A stretch of DNA of 64,000 bases from Maniola hyperantus (GCF_902806685.2 NC_048560.1:5856212-5920211); one strand, 5' to 3'; positions 1 to 10,242 are shown, numbered from the stretch's first letter. The notes: a model not told the origin generated them from the sequence alone. Made by a program: numbers and translations.

Positions 1-96
1 AGCGATTAATGGCGTCCCAATGCGTAAACTACAAATTTTTTGCAACTACATATTTAACATAAAAATAGAGTAATTTCTGCTGGAAAATATTATTTA

Positions 97-300
97 CTAG
101 CTGATGCCCGCGACTTCGTCCGCGTGGATTTTTGTTTTTCAAAATCCCCCGGGAACTCTTTGATTTTCTGGGATAAAAAGTAGCCTATATGTTAATCCAG
201 GGTATAATCTATCTACTCATATTTTCCAAACATCCAAATCCGTGTAGCCGTTTTTGCGTGATTGAATAACAAACATCCAAACATCCACATTTTCACATCT
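97..300 (-). repeat. Helitron-like element, family E
   Basis: Begins CTAG followed by GCTGATGCCCGCGACTTCGT, the reverse complement of the 3' end common to all Helitron-like families in this window. The body carries the GGGATAAAAAGTAGCCTAT block and a TTTTTGCGTG motif rather than a GACA microsatellite. The 5' end is degenerate, so the right boundary is approximate. Confidence 0.6.
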
Positions 301-486
301 TCTAGAATATAAAAATGAATCACTAAATGTGTTGCTCATCGCAAATCTCGAGAATCGCTGAACCGATTTCGCTAATTCTTTTTTATAATATTCCTTGAAG
401 TACGAGGATGGTTGTTCTTACGGAGAGGAAAATTTAAAAAAATTGAATCGACTGTTAGGCGGAACGAAGTTCGCCAGGGCAGCTAG
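301..486 (+). repeat. Helitron-like element, family F
   Basis: Starts TCTAGAATATAAAAATGAAT and ends in a small hairpin (GGCGGAACGAAGTTCGCC) followed by GGGCAGCTAG, so it has a 5' TC and a 3' CTAG. The hairpin differs from that of families A-C. It abuts the family E copy directly. It is non-coding. Confidence 0.55.
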
Positions 487-608
487 TTTATAATATTAGT
501 AGGATTATGATTGGGATATTGGGATGTTAAAAAGTTGAAAAATAGTTGTCGTTTATGTCATTAATCGCTTTCCGTACAGCGTGAGTGTATTTTTAACATT
601 ATAATTAA

Positions 609-831
609 CTAGCTTATGCTCGCGACTTCGTCCGCGTGGACTACAAAATTTCAAAACCCTATTTCACCCCCTTAGGAGTTGAATTTTCAAAAATCCTTTC
701 TTAGCGGATGCCTACGTCATAATAGCTATCTGCATGCCAAATTTCAGCCCGATCCGTCCAGTAGTTTGAGCTGTGCGTTGATAGATCAGTCAGTCAGTCA
801 GTCAGTCACCTTTCCCTTTTATATATATAGA
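609..831 (-). repeat. Helitron-like element, family B
   Basis: Type copy of family B in this window. Read on the minus strand it begins TCTATATATATAAAAGG, has a (GACT)n microsatellite, a conserved body with ATCTATCAACGCACAGCTCA, and ends AAGTCGCGAGCATAAGCTAG. It sits between an A and a T, the host dinucleotide typical of Helitrons. No transposase is encoded, so it is non-autonomous. Confidence 0.75.
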
Positions 832-917
832 TTATGTAATAAATGTATGTATTTAATGAAGAAAAAATCCACAGAATAATATTTTTATGTAGTTACAACA
901 TAATAATTATGTGTTAA

Positions 918-1200
918 ACTACCATAACGGTGAAAGCCTACTGGTTGGGACGTCCGCCTCCTAATCGGAGGTCGGGGGTTCGATCCCGGGCACGCACCAC
1001 TAAGTTCGGAGCTATGTGCATTTTGAGAAATTAAATATGAAAACATCGTGCATGCCTGAGAGTTCTTCATAATGTTCTGAAAGGTGTGTGAACTGTGAAC
1101 TCTGCCAATCCCACTAGGCCAGCGTGGCAGACTATGACCTACAACGCTTCTCATTCTCATTCTGATAGGAGACTCGTGCTGGTAATGGGTTGATCATGAC
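918..1200 (+). repeat. tRNA-derived SINE, family S1
   Basis: Contains a tRNA-like head with the Pol III B box GGTTCGATCCC at about 970-980, preceded by an anticodon-arm-like CTCCTAATCGGAG stem. An unrelated body follows (ACATCGTGCATGCCTGAGAG) and a tail ending GGTTGATCATGA. It is a SINE and not a functional tRNA gene: the head is diverged and has no acceptor stem closure. Confidence 0.75.
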
Positions 1201-1224
1201 ATATTTTACATGATGACTCTAGGA

Positions 1225-1245
1225 CCCCCCCCCCCCCCCCCCCCC
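1225..1245 (+). repeat. 21-base poly(C) run
   Basis: An uninterrupted run of 21 C just after the SINE tail. The length is liable to sequencing or assembly error. Confidence 0.9.
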
Positions 1246-1487
1246 AACTTTATTAGCGCCACCAAGCGGGAGCAAAGGCGGACATACCTGCCATTGACTG
1301 ATAATATTTTATTAGTGTAGTTAAGTTGATTTTTTTCAAATCTAATGTTAGTTTTTCAAACCTATTGATTGTTATTAGTGTAACTAATAATCAGGAAGGA
1401 TTAGTACTGTTTAGTTACCTATTTAAATATAGATAGCACTTTTTTGTTATTAATGATTCACGATTTAATTATTTATTATTAATGTAA

Positions 1488-1712
1488 TCCATACTAATAT
1501 TATAAATGCGAAAGTGTGTCTGTCTGTCTGTCTGTCTGTCTGCTAGCTTTTCACAGTCCAACTGTTCAACCGATTTTGATGAACTTTGGTACAGAGTTAG
1601 CTTATATGCCGGGGAAGGACATAAGCTACTTTTCATCCCGGAAAATTGATGAGTTCCCACGGGATTTTTAAAAACCTTAATCCACGCGTACGAAGTCGCG
1701 GGCATCAGCTAG
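1488..1712 (+). repeat. Helitron-like element, family A
   Basis: Type copy of family A. It starts TCCATACTAATATTATAAAT, carries a (TGTC)n microsatellite, a body with TTTGATGAACTTTGGTACAG, and ends GTCGCGGGCATCAGCTAG. It lies between A and T. Architecture (5' TC, 3' CTAG after a short hairpin, no TIR) fits the Lep1-type non-autonomous Helitrons of Lepidoptera. Confidence 0.8.
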
Positions 1713-1814
1713 TTTAAATATAAATAGCACTTTTTTGTTACTAATAATTCACGATTTAATTAATTATTATTAATGTCATCAATAATAAATACATGGTCAA
1801 AGACCTGCCCCGCG

Positions 1815-1976
1815 ATTGTGTAAGAAAAACATATTCGTCGTTATCGTAATCGACAGCAAATTCTATCGTTTGATTGGTTGATTTGCTGTTTACACTTTTT
1901 CACAGCCAATCAAGGGGCAGAATTGGCTAGTTGGTTACCTATTGCGGTAACGATGAATATGTTTTTCTTACACAAT
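1815..1976. mobile_element. Palindromic MITE
   Basis: Ends are inverted repeats: ATTGTGTAAGAAAAACATAT at the left and its complement ending CTTACACAAT at the right, about 162 bp overall. Non-coding. Superfamily not determined. Confidence 0.75.
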
Positions 1977-2679
1977 TGGGGGGCTGGTAAGAATTAAACA
2001 AAAGAAAATAATTTTAAGACAGATTTGTTAATTATTTAGTTAGTTAGAATTAAATAGTATTTAGTCTATACTAACTAATAAATAAAATTATAAAGTATCT
2101 ATCTGTCTGTAATTTCGAAAAAACGACCTCATATTTAAGCTCATATGGTTATTTGAACTGTACCATAACTGAATCAAACTTTTTGAAAAATTTTGTCTGT
2201 CTGTCTGTCTGTTTGAATGGGCTAATCTTCGGAACGGCTGAACCTATTTTGACGGGACTTTCACAGACAAGTATCGCTGGCATCGCATCGCAGCAGCAGT
2301 AAAGCCCCATTAAGTTAAAATGGCGTGTGAGGAGTCGTTTTTTACGCATTATACGACCGTTTTTATAGCGTGTATTTCCCATAAATAAATTATGATCATG
2401 AATTCAGTGGCCCTACCGCGGTTGTTTGACAGCTACAATGTCACGATCGCAATCATCTCTGATTGGTTAATGCTCGCTCACTATTGGCCACAATGCATTG
2501 TTGCAACAAGAATCGCACAAATTCAGCCAATCAGAACAATTTGAGATTGTAATAATGATTGATGCAGGTTTTAGACAATCGCCCAACTGGGTAAAGGCCA
2601 CCAGTCAAATCGTTTCGGTGATTGTGACGTAAATGAGTAACAAATATCAAAACTTTCACATCTATAATATTAAGTAGTA

Positions 2680-3055
2680 CTAGCTGACCCGCCGCAGCTT
2701 CGCTCGGGTGTAATTTAGAAAATCGGCGTGGGGCTAGAATTTTCAAAAATCCTGAAATAAGTACTCTACGTATTTCTTCTTTTGTAACCGAAAACCCAAA
2801 TATCAATTTTCACGGAAATAACTTGAAAAATGACGGACTTACATACAAACTTTCATCCCTTATTTAACCCCCTTGGCAGTAGAATTTTCAAAAATCGTGA
2901 ATTACGTATATTTTATTTTCTTAGTGGAAGCCTACTCTTTACAAAGAACACACCCTCCAAATTTCATGTCTCTAGGGTCGGTGGTTTAGGCTGTGCGTTG
3001 ATATATTATATATAAGTCAGTCAGTCAATCAGGACTTTGAATTTTAAATAGATAT
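2680..3055 (-). repeat. Helitron-like element, family D
   Basis: Starts CTAGCTGACCCGCCGCAGCT and contains TTACATACAAACTTTCATCC, an ACAAAGAACACACCCTCCAA block and a (GTCA)n stretch near the right end. Related to family B in layout but with a different body. The right boundary is approximate. Confidence 0.6.
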
Positions 3056-3350
3056 ATAGATAGATGCATGTGGATTTACCAAACCCCAAAAATATCCAAA
3101 AGTTACACTATTAATTACTATAATATACCAGTCAATAAATCATCGGTTATTGGTTCTAGTTAATTAAGTCCCGGCCATCGGGGCAGCTACCTGCCCGAAC
3201 ACCATTATTTCTGTTTGCGACTTTTTAATTAACTTCCAATATGGCGCACCCAAATATTTTTTTGCTCAAATATTTTAGTAATAGGCAACATTGGAATTCG
3301 AAACAAAATCCCAAGTTGCGTGCGTGTTGCCAGTGATGACATATGGGTAA

Positions 3351-3480
3351 GGGTAAGTTTGTGCACTCATCCGTGATTTTACGGATCCGTGAAAAAAATA
3401 CGAATCGAATGTATTATTTGTATGACGGCCACTTCGAACAATCACGGATACGAACCGAATACGGATGAGTGCACAAACGC
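3351..3480. mobile_element. PIF/Harbinger-like MITE, TSD TAA
   Basis: Terminal inverted repeats share GTTTGTGCACTCATCCGT and its complement, with outer ends GGG and CCC. Flanked on both sides by TAA (3348-3350 and 3481-3485 region), the 3-bp target duplication expected for PIF/Harbinger elements. About 130 bp, non-coding. Confidence 0.7.
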
Positions 3481-3494
3481 CCTAAGAAAGCTCA

Positions 3495-3850
3495 GTCACT
3501 CAGCGGGCGATGGAGAGAGCTACGCCTGGAGTTTCTCTACGCGATCAAATCAGAAATGAGGAGATCCGTAAAACCAGAGTAACGGAAATAGCTCAACGAG
3601 TTGCGAAGCTGAAGTGGCAAGGGGCAGGGTCACATAGTTCGAAAAATCGATAGACGGTGGGGGTTCCAAGGTGCCAGATTGGCGACCTCGCACCAGAAAG
3701 TGCACCGTTGGAAGACCCCTCCCCCCCACTAACTGGACAAATGATATCAAACGAGTTGCAGGGAGTCGCTGTATTCAGGCGGCAAGACCGTGGTATGTAC
3801 AAGAGACCTATGTCCAGCAGTGGACGTCTATCTGTCGACAATGATAATGA
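3495..3850 (+). mobile_element. RTE-type LINE, 3' end fragment
   Basis: Encodes a broken version of the carboxy-terminal tail of a non-LTR reverse transcriptase. Recognisable pieces are a GVSLRDQIRNEEIR-like block, LKWQ, and a final TYVQQWTSI-like block, followed by an ATGATAATGATA microsatellite tail. Frameshifts split the frame. Other copies lie at 23.2/29.0, 36.3, 53.0, 60.3 and 61.4 kb. Confidence 0.75.
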
Positions 3851-4194
3851 TATCATTTCGACTAAGCATGTGTTTTTCAGACAGACAGCTGTCGAGTAAA
3901 GGTAAGCAATAACACTAAAGAATGGGCTACTTGACACTTTTTTAAAGTTGGTCTTAAATGGTTAATATTTGTCCTATTATATCAAAAAAATTAACACTAT
4001 ATTTTTTTGCGCCCTAAAAACCATAAAACTTTAATTTAAAAATATATTTTTCTTAGACAGGTGAAAACACTGTCGGCCATGTTTGGCCGATAGATTATCT
4101 GTGCTCTGACGTCATGCATTTGTAAACAACAGCATAACCTCCCAAAGTTAATAAACATGACTTCTATTATACTAGTTTACATGAAAAATATAGT

Positions 4195-4376
4195 AATTAT
4201 CGTTATTGTATCATCCGAGAATGTAAAAAACGCATCGATAAAGACCACAGGAAAGTTGTGGATTAGAGTGCCCAGTGAAATAAATATACGTAACACGCGA
4301 AGACTTGCTTAAAGGGATCCTATATGACTAACGACTTCAACCCAAATTTATTTTTGCAAAGATCACTTTGTTGTAA
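4195..4376 (+). pseudogene. Decayed THAP zinc-finger exon
   Basis: Reading across frames gives a C-x4-C pair (CIIREC), then WIRVPSEINIRNTRRLA, then YFCKDHF. This is the order and spacing of a THAP domain: two Cys, a basic/proline motif about 15 residues later, then C-x2-H followed by F. At least one frameshift and two stops interrupt it. The sequence after the C-x2-H motif (GTTGTAAGT) looks like a splice donor, suggesting a former exon end. THAP domains bind DNA and occur in P-element transposases and in host regulators; the TIR context favours a transposon origin. Confidence 0.5.
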
Positions 4377-4462
4377 GTCTTACTTAATAACTTATTTAAT
4401 TTATAAAGAGAAAACGATAATTTTTTACGTTTACTATGAGTTTTTAGAAATATATAAAAACT

Positions 4463-4685
4463 AGCTTATGCTCGTGACTTCGCCCGCGTGGACTTCATAA
4501 ATTTCAAACCTCCATTTAACCCACTCAGAGGTGGAATTTCAAAAAATCCTTTCCTAGTGGATACCTTCTCTTTACCTACAAAGAACACACCCACCAAATT
4601 TCATGTATCTAGGATCAGCTGTTTAGATGTTTAGGCTGTGCGTTGATATATAAGTTAGTCACGACTCTAAATTTTATATATATGG
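4463..4685 (-). repeat. Helitron-like element, family D/B hybrid
   Basis: Starts CTAGCTTATGCTCGTGACTT like family B but has the ACAAAGAACACACCCACCAA block of family D. Inserted inside the THAP-bearing TIR element. Confidence 0.6.
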
Positions 4686-5084
4686 ATACTACGTTAGTCC
4701 CTGCGTCACATCGGGATGACATTTCTTTGTTTACATATTTAATGACGTCACATCATGGCTGACAGCGTTTTCTGCGTTTCAAATAGAAATAAAAACTGTA
4801 TTTTTTTAAATTGGATTTATATATCCATCCTGCGTTTTTAATAATTGTTATTGATATATTTCGTTGTCTTAAGCAAAATACTATAATAAATAATCATTTA
4901 TTGGACGAAATTAGATATGAGTCAAGTAGCCTATTCGAATAATGATTATTACATTATAGCTAATGTTGCTGTGAACCCCTTCTGAACGATTAATATGGTA
5001 ATGCACCTATTTTTACGAAATTGGTTCTGCGAATATGGGCATGCCAAACGGTAGGTACATATTTAACTTTAAAGACAATAAATG

Positions 5085-5275
5085 GTAGTTTTTTTTAAAG
5101 AATGTTGGCAAAGCATGATAAATAATATTCCCCTTTCCTCTCCAAGCGTTAAGCTTGTGCTAGGAGTAGGTACGACAATAGTGGACAGTGCCTGCCACTT
5201 GCCAGTGACTTCGAAGCCTCTACACTTTGTTTGGTTCCGTATTCTGTCGTGAACTGTGACCAGCCTATAAATAGG
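5085..5275 (-). repeat. LINE 3' tail fragment
   Basis: The segment with GTGCTAGGAGTAGGTACGAC and AATATTCCCCTTTCC recurs in opposite orientation at 36640-36750, where it ends in an A-rich tail. The family is not identified. Confidence 0.4.
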
Positions 5276-5559
5276 TACTTACTACAAAACCCTTAAAATG
5301 TTAATAAATCAATAAAAACAATGTGTAACATGTACTCTTAGTAACAGCTCGCTCTTGTACTAGTATAATGTCTGAGTAATAAAATAAAGTGCTCAAGACC
5401 TAAGCAAGCCTGGGCAGAGATAAGCAATCGTAGAATCAGTCTAAGGCCATGTTTCCACGTGCGACTTGTTGCGACGCGACAGTCGGTACTGGACCAGCCA
5501 GCACGTGCTAGAACTTCGTTATTTTACAAAAGCTGAAAGTTTCTCTGCGTACTTATTTG

Positions 5560-6215
5560 TAGCAAGACGATCCTGTCGCTCATGTGTATGTGATCCTAGC
5601 CTAAAAAGCGGTGGAAGAAGGCTTTACTTTTGCAGATGCGTGTGATTTATTAAATACCGAGATATTACTACCGACGTAAGGCAAGACTATCGCTCATGTG
5701 TCTGTGAGTTTAGCCTAACAAGCAATAGAAGAAAAGCAACTTTGCACCCTTGCGCAGGGGTGCGTAACTATAAAGCCCGACATATTTGCATTAAGACTGT
5801 CTAGTCGCTCATGTGTATGTAAGTTTAGCCTAACAAGAAAAGCACGATTGCACCCTTGCGAATGGGCGTGTAACTGTAATACCGGACATTTGTAGTAAGA
5901 CTGTCTTGTCGCTCATGTGTATGTGAGTTTAGCCTAACAAGCGGTAGAAGAAAAGCGCCCTTGCGCAGGGGCGCGTAACTATAAAACCCGACATATTTGA
6001 AGTAAGACTGTCTTGTGGCTCATGTGTATGTGAGTTTAGCCTAACAAGCGGTAGAAGAAAAGCACCCTTGCGCAGGGGCGCGTAACTATAAAACCCGACA
6101 TAATATTTGAAGTAAGACTGTCTTGTGGCTCATGTGTGTGAGTTTAGCCTAATAAGCGGTAGAAGAAAAGCACCCTTGCGCAGGGGCGCGTAACTATAAA
6201 ACCCGACATATTTAC
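5560..6215 (+). repeat. Minisatellite, about 104-115-bp unit, six copies
   Basis: The marker CGCTCATGTGTATGTGA (or GGCTCATGTG) recurs near 5577, 5691, 5806, 5910, 6016 and 6126, followed each time by GTTTAGCCTAACAAGCGGTA and CACCCTTGCGCAGGGGCGCG. Later copies are more alike than the first two. Confidence 0.85.
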
Positions 6216-7465
6216 GATCCTGGGTACTTTCCCCCCTGTTTGTAGAATTGTGGTCTAAGTGGCGAACGATAGCGGGAAAATAAATATTTTTTTAATTACA
6301 ACCAAGGCCCACTTGTCCGAGGGCTGTAAAACAGATTACAGAGTTAAATTTTGAAATGCTGTCACTTTTAGCAAGAGCATAAAGTGTTTGCCAAAAAGCG
6401 ACACCATTAAAAAAATTAACTAAGTAAATCAGTTAAGGGCAACCAAACAGATTTACTAAGTTAAATGTGCAGGTGGACCTAAAAAATCTTATATTTACCA
6501 AGTTTTAAAACTAGTGCTTGCTATTTTGATTAACATTTTATGCTTGAAAGCTTTTAAACTTTAAAACATGTGCTACCTACAGATTATGAATTTTAAACTA
6601 CAGATATTATTAGAGACAACATTGAATTGGTAACCTGAAAAAGTAAGAGTGGAAAGTACAGTATAATATTATATTATACCTATCTTTATTCCATATTTTA
6701 TAGAGTATTCTGTATAAGAAGAACTTGAAAAGCTCTTTATGCGAACTAAAGTAACTTTACAAAATATTAATTATTATTATAGCTTTTTTATTGTTGTTAT
6801 ATGTATTATATTGTTGTTTTAAATAGGATATTTAAATAAAAAAATAGTATTGTGCCTTTGAATACTCACATGCGAATTCGCCAAATGTAATGCAATTATT
6901 ACAACTAGACATACTGTTTACCAAAAACAAGCATTAGAAAAGACTGCCAAAATCTCTATATTTCGTGTAAGTATATTTATCTGAACTTGTAATCAACAAA
7001 AATGGTCTAACGAGCTAAGAAACTAAACTAAGACACATTGAAGTTTGTTTAATTGAATCTTTACCCGCTATCGCTTAAGACTCGAACCATTCAAGAAGTC
7101 ATTGGAAAATTTACATAGCGCTAATCTAAATTCAACCCTAATCTGTATTATCTAGAGTTGAGATTTGCTATCAACATCGTTGACTCATTGTACCTACACC
7201 ATTCCGTCTCACCGTGTTTTTAGTCTTTTTTCAAAATGTATTTCTATTTTTCATATTCTAGATGGAACATCGAAATTGAAATCTAGATATTTTTGTAATG
7301 TCTGGTTATTTTATTCAATTTCAAGAGGTATAGAGTTAAGAGCGATCCGCGGTCAAAACCGAGCGATTACAGACAAATAATGGTCTAAGATCCGGTGTTG
7401 AGTCAACTTTCTTTTAATTTAATGAAATCAATAATGAAAAATTAACAGGTATGTATTATTAGAGA
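6216..7465. other. AT-rich stretch, nothing recognised
   Basis: No element family, splice-flanked exon or RNA gene recognised. Open frames are short and low in complexity. Confidence 0.5.
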
Positions 7466-7576
7466 TAGCTTGCATCCCGGGGACGGACACTATTTTTTGT
7501 CCCGGAAAATCAAAAAGTTTCCACGAGATATTTTAACAAACATATATGTATGTGGACAAAGTCGTGGGCAGTTTAT
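7466..7576 (+). repeat. Helitron-like family A, truncated
   Basis: Matches the central and 3' part of family A (GCTTGCATCCCGGGGACGGA, CCCGGAAAATCAAAAAG, GTCGTGGGCA), with both ends degraded. Confidence 0.5.
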
Positions 7577-7713
7577 GAACCGAAATATGAATATATCCTG
7601 TTGTATCTCCTGTACCATAATAGGTAGAGAATAAAAAAAATCTATATTTTCGCTATAACAACAAATGAGTAACAATAATTTCAAAATGACTTTGTGTAAA
7701 TTAAAAGTGTTAA

Positions 7714-7956
7714 TCTATATATATATATATATATAAAAAGAAAAGGTGACTGACTGACTGACTGACTGACTGACTAACTGACTGATCTATCAACGCACAG
7801 CTCAAACTACTGGACGGATCGGGCTGAAATTTCATAGCTATTATGACGTAGGCATCCGCTAAGATAGGATTTTTTAAAAATTCAACCCCTAAGGAGGTGA
7901 AACAGGGGTTTGAAATCAGTGTAGTCCACCCGGAAAAACTCGCGAGCATAAGCTAG
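7714..7956 (+). repeat. Helitron-like element, family B
   Basis: Starts TCTATATATATATATATA, has (GACT)n over about 26 bases, and ends GCGAGCATAAGCTAG. Only ten bases separate it from an oppositely oriented family A copy. Confidence 0.75.
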
Positions 7957-7966
7957 TTATATTATA

Positions 7967-8179
7967 CTAGATGATGCCCGCGACTTCGTCCGCGTGGATT
8001 TAGGTTTTTAAAAATCCCGTGGGAACTCTTTAATTTTCCGGGATCAAAAGTAGCCTATGTCCTTCCCCGGGATGTAAGCTATCTCTGTACCAAATTTCGT
8101 CAAAATTGGTGGAACGGTTGAGCCGTGAAAAGCTAGCAGACAGACATACACACTTTCGCATTTATAATATTAGTATGGA
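7967..8179 (-). repeat. Helitron-like element, family A
   Basis: Complete copy from CTAGATGATGCCCGCGACTT to ATTAGTATGGA, flanked by A and T. Confidence 0.8.
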
Positions 8180-8187
8180 TATCTTGT

Positions 8188-8245
8188 ACCTATACGGAAC
8201 CCTTCGTGTGCGAGTCCGTCTCGCACTTACGGTTTTTTATACTGT
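8188..8245. repeat. Fragment of the CGGAACCCT repeat
   Basis: TACGGAACCCTTCGTGTGCG and TCGCACTTACGGTTTTTTAT match the terminal parts of the element described at 10243-10687, with the middle missing. Confidence 0.5.
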
Positions 8246-8939
8246 CTCCTATTACATAAGATATCGAAACGTTTTTCAGTTGAGTTATTTCTCTGAATAT
8301 TTTTATACTTATATTATAGAATTGCAAATATTCGTTTTCGCCTGATGAGAATTGTTTGCACTGAATAACTTTAAATCCCTGAAGATTTTTCTGTTACTTT
8401 TACTTACTACCTACTAATTACATGGAAGGTTTTTTTCGCTTGCGTGTGCTCTAGTGGTTTTTGTTTTTAGACTTTTACGAAAGAATATTATGCTAATTCC
8501 AACTTTTTATTTTAATCCGTAGGTGTATTACATATTACTGACATTTCTTTCTCCGTTTCAGTGATTTTTCTGAATGTTTTTATTTTTTACACGTTCCAGG
8601 CTTTCAGGAATTACAAATATTAGATGTTTGTTTTGAGGTTCCGTAGTTTTTTGGTTAAAGTCTTGTTAAGATTTTCAATAAATAGTTTAGTCATAAAATA
8701 ATAAATCTGCTTAACGTTTACTAAAGTTTAAGGGTGTCTGGTAATGCATGGCGTTATTTTCAAAATAACGTCATGCATTACTATTCCGAAGAAAATATAA
8801 AAAAAATTAGATTTCATACTTTGACGTAAGATTTTTTACACCTTTATTACCTGTTATCTCCCGTAGCCACCATGATACAAACTTCATAGTCGCTGATCGT
8901 TCCTCCCTTTGTTGGGTACAATACGCAGAGAAAATAACG
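8246..8939. other. Unassigned AT-rich stretch
   Basis: Nothing recognised except the hairpin at 8742-8780. Confidence 0.5.
8742..8780. repeat. 19-bp-stem hairpin
   Basis: TAATGCATGGCGTTATTTT, one C, then AAAATAACGTCATGCATTA: a 19-bp inverted repeat with one mismatch and a one-base spacer. Possibly the core of a very short foldback element. Confidence 0.85.
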
Positions 8940-9121
8940 AAGGTCCGGTCCCATTTAAACCCCTGTTTTGCCCCTTTTGGGATTGAAATTTCAAAAATCC
9001 TTTCTTATCGGATGTCCACGTCATAATATCTATCTGCTTGCCAAATTTCAGCCCGATCCGTTCAGTAGTTTGATCTGTGCGTTGATAGATCAGTCAGTCA
9101 CCTTTTTCCTATAAGTATAGA
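8940..9121 (-). repeat. Helitron-like family B, 3'-truncated
   Basis: Retains the 5' and middle part (GTTGATAGATCAGTCAGTCA, CCAAATTTCAGCCCGATCCG) but lacks the CTAG terminus. Confidence 0.6.
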
Positions 9122-9174
9122 TGACTCGCGTAGATCCAGCGCTGAGTAATTTTCAAGTTCTTTTCTGTAATAAT

Positions 9175-9458
9175 CAGTAGCGGATTTGCAACCTTGGGCG
9201 CTCTAGGCTGCAGGCCATGTAGTAAGTATACACTGTGTTGCAGTGATCATCGCCCTCCTCATACAATATGACAATATGAGTGCGGGTGTGTGTGTGTGTG
9301 TGTGGAAATGTAAGAAGGTAGCAGCCGCCTCTTTCTAAGCACCCAGCATACATAATGAATTTACTTTATTGCCAAATCATTTGTTATGCATCAGTGAATT
9401 TTGGTCACTGGCCGCCCTAGGCCCGGGCCCACTGGGCCTTATGGCAAATCCGCCACTG
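9175..9458. mobile_element. hAT-type MITE with 8-bp TSD
   Basis: Terminal inverted repeats CAGTAGCGGATTTGC and GCAAATCCGCCACTG. Flanked on both sides by GTAATAAT (9167-9174 and 9459-9466), a perfect 8-bp target duplication as expected for hAT elements. 284 bp, no transposase. A (GT)n run lies inside near 9283-9304. Confidence 0.85.
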
Positions 9459-9725
9459 GTAATAATATTAAAATGTGTAAATTAAAAATTAAAATTGTAC
9501 AGCTAGTAATTCTACAGGCTAGGCTAGCTCCCACTCGCCTCCTCGTCGGCGAGTCAACTATGTCAAGCTGTTCACAGCAATCACAAAATACTGTTCCAGC
9601 TTTATTTTTCGTCGCTTATTTTGCGGCTACGAGTATGTGGAGTTAATTACGTAGAGAGATGAATATACATGGACAGCAACTACTAAATAAATCTAGTGAT
9701 GTGAAAAATAAACGGTGTTTTTAAA

Positions 9726-9949
9726 TCTAAATATATAAAATGAAAACGTGACTGACTGACTAACTGACTGATCTATCAACGCACAGCTCAAACTACTGGA
9801 CGGATCGGGCTGAAATTTGGCATGCAGATAGCTATTATGACGTAGGCATCCGCTAAGAAAGGATTTATGAAAATTCAACCCCTAAGGGGGTAAAATAGGG
9901 GTTTGAAAATTGTGTAGTCCACGCGGACGAAGTCGCAAGCATCAGCTAG
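9726..9949 (+). repeat. Helitron-like element, family B
   Basis: Complete from TCTAAATATATAAAATG to GCAAGCATCAGCTAG. Its 3' terminus carries the CATCAGCTAG form typical of family A rather than CATAAGCTAG. Confidence 0.8.
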
Positions 9950-10036
9950 TCTAAATATATAAAAGGAAAAGCTGAATGACTGACTGGTTGACTGATCTAT
10001 AAACGCACAGCTCAAACTACCTGCTGGACGGATCGG
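9950..10036 (+). repeat. Helitron-like family B, head-to-tail partner, truncated
   Basis: Begins TCTAAATATATAAAAGGAAA at the base directly after the CTAG of the preceding copy, so the two are in tandem with no spacer. It breaks off after GGACGGATCG into a SINE fragment. Confidence 0.7.
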
Positions 10037-10240
10037 TCGTGGCTAGTTACCACCCTAACAGCAAAACCGTGCCGTCATGCCATTCAACGTTCCAGTACGA
10101 TGCCGTGTAGAAACCAAAGGAGTACCTATGGATTTAATGAAAACTGCAATTCTCCTTCCAGCTTAGTCCGCTTCCATCGTATACTTCATCATCGCTTACC
10201 ACAAGGTAACATTGCAGTCAGGGCCTAACTTGTATCTGAA
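10037..10240 (+). repeat. SINE family S2, 5'-truncated
   Basis: Contains GTGGCTAGTTACCACCCTAA, CGATGCCGTGTAGAAACCAA and the tail GGGCCTAACTTGTATC of family S2 (see 52633-52952); the tRNA-like head is missing. Confidence 0.65.
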
Positions 10241-10242
10241 TA

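Larger units (their letters stand above)
3921..4935. mobile_element. TIR element carrying a THAP remnant (P-like candidate)
   Basis: The ends read AATGGGCTACTTGACAC and, inverted, AATAGGCTACTTGACTC. Subterminal inverted repeats lie inside: GAAAACACTGTCGGCCATG near 4062 and its near-complement CATGGCTGACAGCGTTTTC near 4770. Between them is a decayed THAP zinc-finger exon and a later Helitron insertion (4463-4685). Without that insertion the element is about 0.8 kb. P-element transposases begin with a THAP domain, so a non-autonomous P-like element is the leading interpretation; no transposase core is visible and the target duplication could not be settled. Confidence 0.55.

Noticed and set aside
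958..996. tRNA gene with B box GGTTCGATCCC
   Set aside because: Head of SINE family S1, repeated at 11.2, 43.5 and 47.1 kb.
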